From CAJCJE01 sp963818685 (GTDB taxonomy: Bacteria > Actinomycetota > Actinomycetes > Mycobacteriales > Pseudonocardiaceae), in NCBI GenBank assembly GCA_963818685.1, contig CAWFTJ010000007.1, positions 1,364,001 to 1,428,000 of the forward strand: a stretch of DNA of 64,000 bases. Direction: 5' to 3'. A program made the translations under genes and the position numbers. Shown piece after piece: positions 1-7,142 of this stretch. Positions within the stretch are counted from its first letter, which is position 1, and each line of letters starts with the position of its first letter. Below the pieces are notes generated by a model. That model was given only the letters and a program-made list of their open reading frames with translations. It ran no database searches and was not told the DNA's origin.

Positions 1-1083
1 GCCGTGGAACATCGCCGCCCTGGTGCGGATGCCGGCGAGTCCGCGCCCGGTGCCGTCCACCTCGACCGGCCCGCCGCTGGCCCCGTCGCCGTTGCCGATG
101 CCGATGCCGTTGCGCGCGGCCAGTGTGATCGACGTGTCCCGGTAGCGGATTTCCACGTCGACCGAGGTGCCGTCGCCGTGTCGCAGCGCGTTGGTGAGCA
201 TCTCCTGGGTGATCCGGTAGAGCGCGATGTCCAGTGAACCGGGCACCGGCCTCGGCGCGCCGCGCACGCTCAGCCGGGTGGCAAGGCCCGAGCGGCGCAC
301 GTTCTCCAGCAGTTCCTCAAGGTTGTCCAGGCCGGGCTGGTTGGTGGTGTCCGATGCGCCGTGCAGCAGGTCGAGCATGGTGCGCAGGTCGACCATTGCC
401 GATCTGCTCGCCGCCTCGACCGCGGCCAGCGAGTCCACCACCCCGTTGCCGGCGTGCGCCGCGCCAAGTCGTATCCGCGCGGCACCCGCGTGCACGCCGA
501 TCGCGCTGACGTGGTGGGAGATCACGTCGTGCAGGTCGCGGGCGATCGCGGTGCGCTCGCGGGCGACCGCCTTGTCCACCTCGGCCGCCGCGTCGCGGGC
601 CTCGACCTCGCGGCGATGCCGCATCTCGTCGATGTAGGCCCTTCGTGCGGTGGTGTACCGGCCGACCAGCCACGGCAGCAGCGCGTTGGACCCGATCTGC
701 AGGGCATAGAACAGCCAGTCCGCCACGCCGGGACGGACGTGCAAGTGGCTCAAGGCGGTTCCGCAGGAGATCGCGGCCAGCGAGGCGAACGCGGACCAGC
801 CGCGCAGCCACGCGCCCGCGCGGTAGCTGGCGATCAGCTTGCCCGCGAAGCTGCTGCTGTGCAGGGCGACGCTGGCCAGTCCGTGCGCAAGCGCCACCCA
901 GCCCGAGTATCGCGCCGGCAGGGCAAGGGCCGCGTCCACCGCGATGATCGCCAGCAGCAGGAGCGCTGCCGGCGGGCTGTGCAGGCCGGGGCCGAGCACG
1001 ACGAAGGTGACCGAGTCGACGACGAGGCAGACGGCCGCGACCAACACGGACTGACCGACCAGCGACCGGCGAACATCGTCCAC
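1..1083 (-). CDS. Two-component sensor histidine kinase, DesK/NarL-type (3' end outside window)
   Basis: Reading the minus strand from a GTG at 1083 gives an open frame that runs off the window start. The first ~150 residues hold several hydrophobic membrane segments. A cytoplasmic HisKA_3 dimerisation box follows, with the phospho-accepting His in RDLHDVISHH near residue 185. An HATPase_c domain then begins, with an N box containing TQEMLTNALRHG. Kinases of this type phosphorylate a NarL/LuxR-type response regulator, which would be expected just beyond position 1. The start lacks a clear ribosome site. It is divergent from the TetR gene, with a shared ~110 bp control region. The family call is firm; the ligand is unknown. 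Confidence 0.85.
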   Translation of the reverse strand, partial: MDDVRRSLVGQSVLVAAVCLVVDSVTFVVLGPGLHSPPAALLLLAIIAVDAALALPARYSGWVALAHGLASVALHSSSFAGKLIASYRAGAWLRGWSAFASLAAISCGTALSHLHVRPGVADWLFYALQIGSNALLPWLVGRYTTARRAYIDEMRHRREVEARDAAAEVDKAVARERTAIARDLHDVISHHVSAIGVHAGAARIRLGAAHAGNGVVDSLAAVEAASRSAMVDLRTMLDLLHGASDTTNQPGLDNLEELLENVRRSGLATRLSVRGAPRPVPGSLDIALYRITQEMLTNALRHGDGTSVDVEIRYRDTSITLAARNGIGIGNGDGASGGPVEVDGTGRGLAGIRTRAAMFHG

Positions 1084-1160
1084 GACTCGATTATCCGAAT
1101 CTGCCGGTTCGGCGAGTCCCCCGCGTGGGGGATCTGCCGGTTGACCTTGCCGGGAACGGC

Positions 1161-1187
1161 GATTAGCTGTTAAGCTAATCAGATTAG
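1161..1187. promoter_or_regulatory. Inverted-repeat operator upstream of the TetR gene
   Basis: A perfect 8-bp inverted repeat, GATTAGCT-GTTA-AGCTAATC (1161-1180), is followed at once by a third half-site, GATTAG (1182-1187). It ends 8 bp before the TTG start of the TetR gene. It is AT-rich against the background, as expected for an autoregulatory TetR operator. Assignment to this regulator is inference from position. Confidence 0.65.
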
Positions 1188-1194
1188 CCAGAAA

Positions 1195-1755
1195 TTGAGC
1201 ACCACCGATGTGGTGGAAGCCGCCGCCCGGCTCGCGGACGAGATCGGCTTCCACGAGCTGACCATGGTCCTACTGGCCGAGCGGCTCGGCGTTCGCCCGC
1301 CCTCGCTCTACAAACACGTGGCGAACCTGGCCGACCTGCGCCACCGGATCGCCACCTCGGTCATGACCCAACTCGGCGAACAGATCAGGGACGCGCTCCA
1401 GGCCAAGGCAGGCCACGACGCACTGCACGCGCTGTTCCACGCCGTCCGGAGCTTCGTCCGCGCGCACCCGGGCCGCTACACGTCCACGGTCGGCGCCGAG
1501 TTCACCGGGCCGGACGATCCGCTGCTCGCGGCGAGCGCGCGGGTGCTGGACTCGATCGGCGCGGTGCTGGACGGCTACGACATCGGCGAGCACGATCGCG
1601 CCCACGCGATCCGGGCCATGCGCTGCCTTATCCACGGCTTCGCATCGCTCGCCTCGGCCAACGCGTTCCAGTGGAACGCCGATCTCGAAGTCAGTTTCGA
1701 CTGGATGATCGAATTCGTGGAGCGCGGACTGCGCGGTGGGGGAGCGGCATCGTGA
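1195..1755 (+). CDS. TetR/AcrR-family transcriptional regulator
   Basis: A 186-residue one-domain-plus-ligand-domain repressor. The N-terminal helix-turn-helix is clear (LAERLGVRPPSLYKHV, about residues 27-42). The C-terminal part resembles the WHG/TetR_C_33 ligand-binding domain, with the FHAVRSFVRAHPGRY stretch typical of it. The TTG start at 1195 is the only one that keeps the whole first helix; no Shine-Dalgarno is visible, and a GTG at 1210 is an alternative. It is translationally coupled (GTGA overlap) to the following membrane gene, so it probably controls that gene and itself through the operator at 1161-1187. The inducer is unknown. Confidence 0.85.
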   Translation: MSTTDVVEAAARLADEIGFHELTMVLLAERLGVRPPSLYKHVANLADLRHRIATSVMTQLGEQIRDALQAKAGHDALHALFHAVRSFVRAHPGRYTSTVGAEFTGPDDPLLAASARVLDSIGAVLDGYDIGEHDRAHAIRAMRCLIHGFASLASANAFQWNADLEVSFDWMIEFVERGLRGGGAAS

Positions 1756-2117
1756 TCATCGCCATCTGGATCTTGTCTCTTCTGTCGATCGCCGAGTTCG
1801 TCATGGCGCCGATCAACCTGTGGACCGGTCGCACCATGCCGCTGTTCACGAAGTTCACCGGCTTCGAACCGGCCGTTGCGCGCCGGATCTTCGCGCCGGT
1901 CAAGCTGGTCAGCGCGATATTGGTGGGCATCGGCCTTGCCATGCCGGTTTTCGGTGTGCTCGGCGCCGCCGTCCTGACCGGTGTCTGCCTGCTCTACCTC
2001 ATCCGGCTGAGCGCGCCCGGTCGCCGCGATCCCAGTGGCATCGCCGGTTTCGGCCTGTTCGGCGCGTGGGCCATCGCCCTGCTCGTGTTGCAGCTGCTGC
2101 GCCTCCGGACCGGCTGA
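1752..2117 (+). CDS. Small integral membrane protein, TetR partner
   Basis: A 121-residue protein with about four hydrophobic segments (near residues 1-20, 45-65, 65-85 and 100-117) and a short polar loop, LWTGRTMPLFTKFTGF. The GTG at 1752 is preferred because it overlaps the TetR stop (GTGA) and has GGGGGAG about 6 bases upstream; an in-frame start at 1671 would lie inside the TetR gene. The size and topology resemble DoxX-like or other small permease-like proteins, but no family signature is certain. Co-transcription with a TetR regulator suggests an inducible membrane function. Confidence 0.7.
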   Translation: MIIAIWILSLLSIAEFVMAPINLWTGRTMPLFTKFTGFEPAVARRIFAPVKLVSAILVGIGLAMPVFGVLGAAVLTGVCLLYLIRLSAPGRRDPSGIAGFGLFGAWAIALLVLQLLRLRTG

Positions 2118-2155
2118 CGGACCGGCTGACCCGGCCCGAAGGCGCAGCGGTCCGA

Positions 2156-2867
2156 TCAGCTGACGGTCAGCCCGTGGTAGCCGATCAACGCGGGCGAACC
2201 CGGTGACGCGGACACCACGAACAAGCCGGCGTCCTGGGTGTCGGCCTGGCCGGGGACGGTCGCCGAGCCGACCATGGTCCAGTTCTGGCCGTCGGTCGAG
2301 TAGTAGCCGGTGTAGGCGCTGCCCGAACGCACCAACTTCAGATAGACCGGCACCTTCGCGGCGATCGTGCCGTTGCTCGGCGTCACCGAGTCGATGTTGG
2401 TGTTGCCGTCGCTGTTCCACTCCAACTGGATCCCGCCGGTCGGCGAGACGAACAGGATGACGCCCTCGACGCCGGTCCCGGCCGAGGTCATGGCATTGCG
2501 CACCAGGATGCCGGCCTTGGCATAGCCGGACAGGTTGCTCGTGGAGGTCACCTCGGTCTGCACGGTCGAGGAGGTGCCGACAACGCCGGACCGGTAGATC
2601 GTGGCGTAGTTGTCGTTGTTGGTCCACAGATCCGTGCCAGCGCCCGAGATCGCGATAGTCGTCACCGACCTGGCCGAACCTGGCGGGCGCGTCGGTCGCC
2701 GAGCTGAAGGTCAGGTTCGGCGCCGTGACCGGCGAGACCAGCTCCACGGACTGGCTGGCCGAGGCGCTGGCTTGGTGGTTCTGCCAGCTGTAGGCCGCGT
2801 TCGCGGTGATCGTGTCGGTCTCGATCGGCGTGGTCGGCGTTGGCGCGGTGACCGTGAACGTCGCGGT
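2156..2867 (-). pseudogene. Frameshifted C-terminal modules of the alpha-galactosidase
   Basis: Two single-base shifts separate this stretch from the GH27 frame. Reading GTC-ACC instead of GTC-GACC around 2868 restores the end of the NEW3 domain (ATFTVTAPTPTTPIETD) and a linker with SVELVSPVTAPNLTF. A second +1 shift at about 2662-2685 is needed to enter the last module (to 2156), which reads TTIAISGAGTDLWTNNDNY and ends GYHGLTVS. That module looks like a concanavalin-like/DUF1349-type sugar-binding domain (KAGILVRN, VILFVSPTGGIQLEW). Continuity of sense in three frames shows that it was one protein. Sequencing indels or genuine decay are both possible. Confidence 0.7.
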
Positions 2868-4311
2868 CGACGGTCGCGCCGGTGGCGAGGTTGGTGAACG
2901 TGGTCTTGCCGTTGCCGGTCACCGTCCAGCCGCTCGGCGCGCTGACCGACAGGGTGGCCTGCTTGACCGTGTTCCGGCCGTTGTTGGTCAGCGACACGGT
3001 CATGGTGGACGGCGTGCCGGGCGCGGCGTTCGCGATGTCGCTCGTGGACAGCGTGACGTTCGGTGCGACGTTGCCGGCCGACGCGGACACCCGGTACATC
3101 ACAACGCCGTGCGCCGGCACCTGCGCGGTGATCACGCCGGCCGTCTCGGAACTCGTGTGCGCCCACAGGTCGTTGAGCTGGTAGTCGTGTGACTTGGCAA
3201 GGCCGACCTCGCTCGCGGTGGTGCTGATCCGCGCGGTGCTGCCGGTCGAGTTGAACAGCACGACCGCGCGGTCGCCGTTGGACAGTGGCTTGCTGAGCAC
3301 CCACAGCCCGTTGTTCCCGGCGGGCTCACCGCCGGCCGCGATCGGCACCGCCTGCTTGCCGAGCTTGTCCTGGTTGACCGCGATCACCTGCTGGTTGGTG
3401 TAGATCGCCAGGTCGGTCGGGCTGATCTTGCGCAGGTCGGTGCCGGCGATCAGCGGCGCGTCCATCGCCGCCCACAGGCTGAACTCGGCCTGCTCCTCGG
3501 TGGTGCTCATGCCGCCGTTGCCGACCTCAAGCATGTCCGGGTCGTTCCAGGCGCCGGGGCCGGAGTACGGGTAGAGCCACACGTTCTGCTGGAAGATCCC
3601 GAGCATGCTGTCGTAGCTGTCGCTGATGTCGTTGGTGGTGCGCCAGGAGTTGCCGACCTGCGGTCCCCAGGTCCACGGCTGGTTGACGCCCCACTCGCAC
3701 AGGCTGTACAGGATCGGCCGTCCGGTGGCCGCGAGCGCGTCGCGCATGGCCGAGTAGCGGTCGATGTACTGCTGCGTGGTCGAACTGCCCGCGTTGTTGC
3801 AGTTGTCGTACTTGAGATAGTCAACGCCCCAACTCGCGAACGTGGCCGCGTCCTGCTTCTCGTGGCCGAGGCTGCCCGGATACCCCGCGCAGGTCGCGGT
3901 GCCGGCGTCCTCGTAGATCCCCAGTTTGAGGCCCTTGCCGTGCACGTAGTTCGCGACCGCCGAGATGCCCTGCGGGAACTTGGTCGGGTCGGGCACCAGG
4001 TTGCCGTTGGCGTCGCGGGTCTTCTCCAGCCAGCAGTCGTCGATGTTGACGTAGCGGTAACCCGCCTTGGCCATGCCGTTGGCGATCATCGCGTCCGCGG
4101 TCTGCTCGACGAGATCGGCGCTGACGTCGCAGCCGAAGGCGTTCCAGTCGTTCCAGCCCAACTGTGGCGTCGCGTCCAGTCCGTTGTCCAGCGCGTTGGC
4201 GGCCGGTGCGCTCGCCAGCGGCACGCCGGTGGCCACCCCCAGCACCAGCAGCGCGGCGCCCAGCCAGGCGCGTAACCCCCTTGTCCTGCCTGTCGAACGA
4301 CTGGTGCCCAT
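2662..4311 (-). CDS. Secreted alpha-galactosidase, GH27, followed by NEW3-like domain (frame breaks near 2868)
   Basis: The ATG at 4311 (GGAAGGCGG upstream) opens a Sec signal peptide: a basic n-region, a hydrophobic core, and AxA-type cleavage near residue 38. The GH27 barrel shows the family marks GWNDWNAFGC, YVNIDDCW, the nucleophile Asp in DYLKYDNC (~residue 170), SWRTTNDI with the likely acid/base, and GAWNDPDML. It should release terminal alpha-galactose (or be a beta-arabinopyranosidase-like relative) outside the cell. A NEW3/NPCBM-associated beta-sandwich follows at ~415-490. Past 2868 the reading frame is lost: the last ~69 residues of this frame are out-of-frame sequence. The catalytic domain is intact. 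Confidence 0.85.
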   Translation of the reverse strand: MGTSRSTGRTRGLRAWLGAALLVLGVATGVPLASAPAANALDNGLDATPQLGWNDWNAFGCDVSADLVEQTADAMIANGMAKAGYRYVNIDDCWLEKTRDANGNLVPDPTKFPQGISAVANYVHGKGLKLGIYEDAGTATCAGYPGSLGHEKQDAATFASWGVDYLKYDNCNNAGSSTTQQYIDRYSAMRDALAATGRPILYSLCEWGVNQPWTWGPQVGNSWRTTNDISDSYDSMLGIFQQNVWLYPYSGPGAWNDPDMLEVGNGGMSTTEEQAEFSLWAAMDAPLIAGTDLRKISPTDLAIYTNQQVIAVNQDKLGKQAVPIAAGGEPAGNNGLWVLSKPLSNGDRAVVLFNSTGSTARISTTASEVGLAKSHDYQLNDLWAHTSSETAGVITAQVPAHGVVMYRVSASAGNVAPNVTLSTSDIANAAPGTPSTMTVSLTNNGRNTVKQATLSVSAPSGWTVTGNGKTTFTNLATGATVDRDVHGHRANADHADRDRHDHRERGLQLAEPPSQRLGQPVRGAGLAGHGAEPDLQLGDRRARQVRPGR

Positions 4312-4347
4312 TGAACCGCCTTCCTGCGCGCGAAGCCGTGTCCTTTT

Positions 4348-4402
4348 GTTGACTGAATCCGACTCGTCGAGTGAATCCGACGTGAGTGAACAGGATTCAA
4401 CA
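4348..4402 (-). promoter_or_regulatory. Repeated-motif control region upstream of alpha-galactosidase
   Basis: Two identical copies of TGAATCCGAC lie 18 bp apart (4354-4363 and 4372-4381), and an inverted GGATTCA lies at 4393-4399. The set is about 40-90 bp upstream of the ATG at 4311. Repeated sites in front of a secreted sugar hydrolase suggest a binding site for a carbohydrate-responsive regulator. The regulator is not identifiable. Confidence 0.4.
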
Positions 4403-4464
4403 ATCGGCTCCATACCCTGCCTCCGGTCCCACGGGTGCGCAAGGGCCATCCGGAGGGTTCGGTG

Positions 4465-5616
4465 CTACCTGGCCGCCGCGATGATCTGCTCGGCGGCGCC
4501 GCCGATCTCCTCGGCCGTGCTCGACCGGCCCAGCGACAGCCGCAACGCGGACAGGCCGCGGTCGGCGGCCAGCCCCATCGCGGTGAGCACCGGCGACGGT
4601 TCGTGATCGCCGTTGTGACAGGCCGAACCGGTCGAGACGGCGATATCGGGCAGCGCGGCGACCAACTCGTGCCCGACCACGCCGCGAATGCTCACGTTGA
4701 GCGTGTTCGGCAGTCGCGCCGCTACCGGTCCGTTCAGCGACACCCGATCGGCGCGTCCGGCGACAAGGCGGTCGTGCAGGCGATCGCGCAGCTGCCGCAT
4801 CCGCTCGTGGCCGCCGTCGGCGAGTTCGGTCCTCGCCAGTTCGGCTGCGGTGCCGAGCGCGACGGCCAGCGCGACGTTCTCGGTGCCCGCGCGCAACCCG
4901 TGCTCCTGCCCGCCGCCGTACACCAGCGGCTCAAGCGGCACACCGTCCCGAACGAACAGTGCGCCGACGCCCTTGGGCGCGTACATCTTGTGCCCGACCA
5001 CCGTGACCAGGTCGATGTCACCGACGTCGAACGGGATCTTGCCGATCGCCTGTGCGGCGTCGGTGTGGAACAACGCGCCATGTTCGTGCGCGACGCAGGC
5101 CAACTCGGCGACGGGTTGCAGCGCACCGGTTTCGTTGTTGGCCGTCATGATCGACACCAGCACCGTGCGATCCGTGATCGACTCGGCCAACACGTCGGGC
5201 GAGACAAGGCCGTCGCGGTCGACCGGCAGATAGCACACCTCAACGCCGTGCCAGCGTGCCAACGCGGCGCAGGCCGCCAGCACGGCCGGATGCTCGGTGC
5301 GCTGGGTGATCACCTGCGGTCGTTCGCGTCCTGCGGCCAGGACCGCGCCGCGAATGGCGAGATTGTCGGCTTCCGAACCGGACCCGGTGAACACGATCCG
5401 GCCTCCGCTCGCACCGGTCAGGCCGGCGACCCGGCCTCCGCCTGCGCCGATCAGGTCGGCGACCTGGCCGCGCGCTCGGTCGAGCGCGGCCCGTGGCTCG
5501 CGGCCGTAGCCGTGCTCGCTCGACGGGTTGCCGAACGCGGTGCTCAGGTACGGCCGCATCGCCTCGGCCACCGCCGGGTCGATCGGGGTGGTCGCGTTGT
5601 GGTCGAGGTAGATCAC
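4465..5616 (-). CDS. Cysteine desulfurase, NifS/IscS class V aminotransferase
   Basis: A 383-residue PLP enzyme that takes sulfur from cysteine for Fe-S clusters, thio-modified tRNA or cofactors. It starts YLDHNATTP as the family does. The PLP lysine is in HKMYAPKG, with GGGQEHGLRAGTEN downstream, and the catalytic Cys is in STGSACHNGDHEPS. The GTG at 5616 follows GGAAGGGAG. An 11-residue tandem duplication lies just before the conserved TGSGSEADN loop (see the repeat at 5398). A NifS-like enzyme can also supply selenium in Sec-using bacteria; this is noted because a selenoprotein is encoded at 44 kb, but a link is speculation. Confidence 0.9.
   Translation of the reverse strand: MIYLDHNATTPIDPAVAEAMRPYLSTAFGNPSSEHGYGREPRAALDRARGQVADLIGAGGGRVAGLTGASGGRIVFTGSGSEADNLAIRGAVLAAGRERPQVITQRTEHPAVLAACAALARWHGVEVCYLPVDRDGLVSPDVLAESITDRTVLVSIMTANNETGALQPVAELACVAHEHGALFHTDAAQAIGKIPFDVGDIDLVTVVGHKMYAPKGVGALFVRDGVPLEPLVYGGGQEHGLRAGTENVALAVALGTAAELARTELADGGHERMRQLRDRLHDRLVAGRADRVSLNGPVAARLPNTLNVSIRGVVGHELVAALPDIAVSTGSACHNGDHEPSPVLTAMGLAADRGLSALRLSLGRSSTAEEIGGAAEQIIAAAR
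5398..5463. repeat. 33-bp imperfect tandem duplication inside the cysteine desulfurase gene
   Basis: Positions 5398-5430 and 5431-5463 are near-identical 33-bp units beginning CCGGCCTCCGC. They encode consecutive 11-residue segments ADLIGAGGGRV and AGLTGASGGRI. The duplication is in frame and lengthens the loop before the PLP-phosphate-binding region. Confidence 0.85.
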
Positions 5617-5700
5617 GCGCTGCTCCCTTCCTCGCCCTGGGAGGATGGTTCTGGGGAGGATGGTAGGGACACCGCGCGGTTGGCGAGGGTAGCGGCGCGG

Positions 5701-6054
5701 TCAGGACCAGGGCGTCGGTTCCGGGGGCGCGCAGCCGGGTCTGGCGTTGACGCGTCGTTGCGCGCGGTCGAACCACTGCCCGACGACCGCGCGCATGCGC
5801 TCGTCGCCGGAATCCGTTGCGTGGCCCGCTTTCTGTTCGCGGTGGGCGTGTTCCCAGAGCACGCGCAGGTTGGCGGCGGCCGTCGGGGTGACGTGCTGGT
5901 CGTCGAGTCGCGCGAGGTAGTGGTCCCAGGGCTCGATCTGGGTCGTGTCGACGCAGTGGTCGCTCATCAGCGCGAACTGTGCGTGAAAGACCTGTAGTGC
6001 GTTGCCGACGCCGTCCCAGAACCGAACGCCCGTGGTGGTGTGGTTGGTGGCCAT
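5701..6054 (-). CDS. Hypothetical protein
   Basis: A 117-residue soluble protein with no family I recognise. It begins MATNHTTTGVRFWDGVGNAL and is rich in His, Trp and Arg, mostly helical in character, ending in a Pro/Cys-containing tail. The ATG at 6054 is chosen because GAGAGG lies 7-12 bases upstream; the frame stays open to 6135, but that extension is proline/arginine-rich and unlike a protein N-terminus. It lies downstream of a small membrane gene on the same strand and may be co-transcribed with it. Confidence 0.6.
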   Translation of the reverse strand: MATNHTTTGVRFWDGVGNALQVFHAQFALMSDHCVDTTQIEPWDHYLARLDDQHVTPTAAANLRVLWEHAHREQKAGHATDSGDERMRAVVGQWFDRAQRRVNARPGCAPPEPTPWS

Positions 6055-6138
6055 GCTCGAACCTCTCGTGCGTCGAGGGGCAGGAGGTGTCGGGGAGGGC
6101 CGAGCCTGCCGGCCCTCCCCGACGAAAACATCCATCGG

Positions 6139-6357
6139 TCAGCGCAACACCAGGCCCCGGTTGGGCGCGAGTTGTCGCACGACGAGGCCGGCGAGCGGCA
6201 ACGTCAGCCACCTCGCTTCGATTCGGCCGGTCATCGTCAGGCTGACCATGATCATGATCACCACGATGACCAAGACGTCCGAGGGGACCGGTCGCGCGAG
6301 GGACCCCGCGCACGGCTTTCGCTCTGTATTACTCCCTCGTTGAGGAGTTATACTCAT
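6139..6357 (-). CDS. Putative small membrane protein
   Basis: A possible 72-residue protein with one strongly hydrophobic stretch (VLVIVVIMIMVSLTM, about residues 29-43) and a second weaker one near the C-terminus. The ATG at 6357 lies just outside an inverted repeat, so either start or promoter placement needs care. There is no known family. Third-position GC is lower near the 5' end. It could be non-coding, hence the modest confidence. Confidence 0.4.
   Translation of the reverse strand: MSITPQRGSNTERKPCAGSLARPVPSDVLVIVVIMIMVSLTMTGRIEARWLTLPLAGLVVRQLAPNRGLVLR
6327..6352. promoter_or_regulatory. Imperfect inverted repeat in the 5' region of the small membrane gene
   Basis: TATTACTCC (6327-6335) and GGAGTTATA (6344-6352) form a 9-bp arm pair with one mismatch and an 8-bp spacer. 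Its AT-rich flanks contrast with the surrounding sequence. It could be an operator or an mRNA hairpin. Confidence 0.35.
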
Positions 6358-6391
6358 ATTGATCTAGCTCTCTCGTTGGGGTATGGATCGC

Positions 6392-6423
6392 GCGGCTCCC
6401 TGGTGCAACAGGGGGCCGCTTTT
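6392..6423 (+). terminator. Intrinsic terminator-like hairpin with no upstream gene
   Basis: GCGGCTCCCTG pairs with CAGGGGGCCGC across a 6-base loop (11-bp stem, one G·U) and is followed by TTTT at 6420-6423. The orientation is +. No + strand coding region ends nearby, so it either ends a short untranslated RNA or is a leader structure. Confidence 0.5.
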
Positions 6424-6794
6424 GCACTCTGCTGCCAACGTCAGCATTTCCGCGACCGCCACGCGGTGGATGGACGTCATTGTGAGATGAGCGGTTGGCC
6501 AAAACAATTTTCGATCGGCCCGACCGATATGCGCGTCTAAATTGTATGAGCAAGCAGAAACCCTCTCGCATCACCTTGCTGGGTGATGGTGAACGATGCT
6601 CAGTGTACAAAATGGCCCGTTATTGTCCACTTTACCGTCGGCTTGTAACTCGGATGGGTGGCCGGATGATCGGCGTGCTGTAGTCGTCGGCCGCGTGCCG
6701 AGAAAAGGGTACGCGCGAGTTCTGGATCGCTTGTGGTGGTGAGCGGTTGCGATAACCGAAATCAAATTTCCGCTGTCGTCCAGGTGGCCGCGCG

Positions 6795-6810
6795 CCGAAT
6801 ATTAGTTCGG
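6795..6810. promoter_or_regulatory. Small inverted repeat
   Basis: CCGAA-TATTAG-TTCGG, a 5-bp perfect arm pair in the AT-rich gap, about 110 bp upstream of the DUF397 start. It is weak on its own. Confidence 0.3.
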
Positions 6811-6887
6811 TGATTCCCCTGGTCGGGACCCGTAGATGGTCACGATGTGCTGACCGGCGGTTGCGTACCGGAGCGATCGCGGTCCAT

Positions 6888-6900
6888 TATTACGGTAATA
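6888..6900. promoter_or_regulatory. Palindromic operator candidate for the XRE regulator
   Basis: TATTAC-G-GTAATA is a perfect 13-bp palindrome ending 20 bp before the GGAGGA ribosome site of the DUF397 gene. XRE-family repressors bind sites of this size, so it may mediate autoregulation of the DUF397-XRE unit. Confidence 0.45.
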
Positions 6901-6931
6901 TTCGACGCCGACGGGTAGCGGAGGACGGGTG

Positions 6932-7141
6932 GTGGAGATGGTCGAACAATCCGGAGTTCATCGGACTCGGTCCTGGCGACGGGCGAGTTCCTGTAGTCCG
7001 GCCGGCGACAACTGCGTGGAGGTTCGACACCGCGTCGGTTCGGTGGACATCCGCGACAGCAAGGCGACGTTTCGGATGATCACCTTCGGCTCGACGGCAT
7101 GGCGGAGCTGGCTGGATCAGGTCACGGCGCAGAATATGTGA
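6932..7141 (+). CDS. DUF397 domain protein
   Basis: About 69 residues. The DUF397 pattern is readable: SWRRASSCSP, then GDNCVEVRH, VDIRDSK, and ITFGSTAWRSWL, matching the family pattern W+xSSxS..GxNCVEV...RDSK...F....W..F. The domain is often encoded beside XRE regulators with a DUF5753 domain in actinomycetes and behaves as their small partner. GGAGGA at 6920-6925 suits the GTG at 6932; a GTG at 6929 and an ATG at 6938 are alternatives. The stop overlaps the region of the next start, so the two are coupled. The order is unusual: the small partner comes first. Confidence 0.8.
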   Translation: MEMVEQSGVHRTRSWRRASSCSPAGDNCVEVRHRVGSVDIRDSKATFRMITFGSTAWRSWLDQVTAQNM

Positions 7142-7142
7142 T

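Larger units (their letters stand above)
6424..6919. other. AT-richer intergenic region upstream of the DUF397 gene
   Basis: About 500 bp with no convincing gene on either strand. Short open frames exist (for example 6546-6683 +) but lack domain sense and GC-biased third positions. The stretch holds A/T runs and small palindromes (6795-6810 and 6888-6900) and is probably a control region. Confidence 0.5.

Noticed and set aside
1575..2747. 390-residue minus-strand open frame across the TetR and membrane genes
   Set aside because: Low-complexity Arg/Asp/Gln-rich shadow of the opposite strand; only its first ~35 codons are real, as the middle frame of the alpha-galactosidase.
4412..4417. Minus-strand GGGTAT upstream of the alpha-galactosidase
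   Set aside because: No acceptable -35 and ~100 bp from the start; probably chance.
6495..6683. 62-residue + strand frame in the AT-rich gap
   Set aside because: No ribosome site, no domain, and codon use unlike neighbours.
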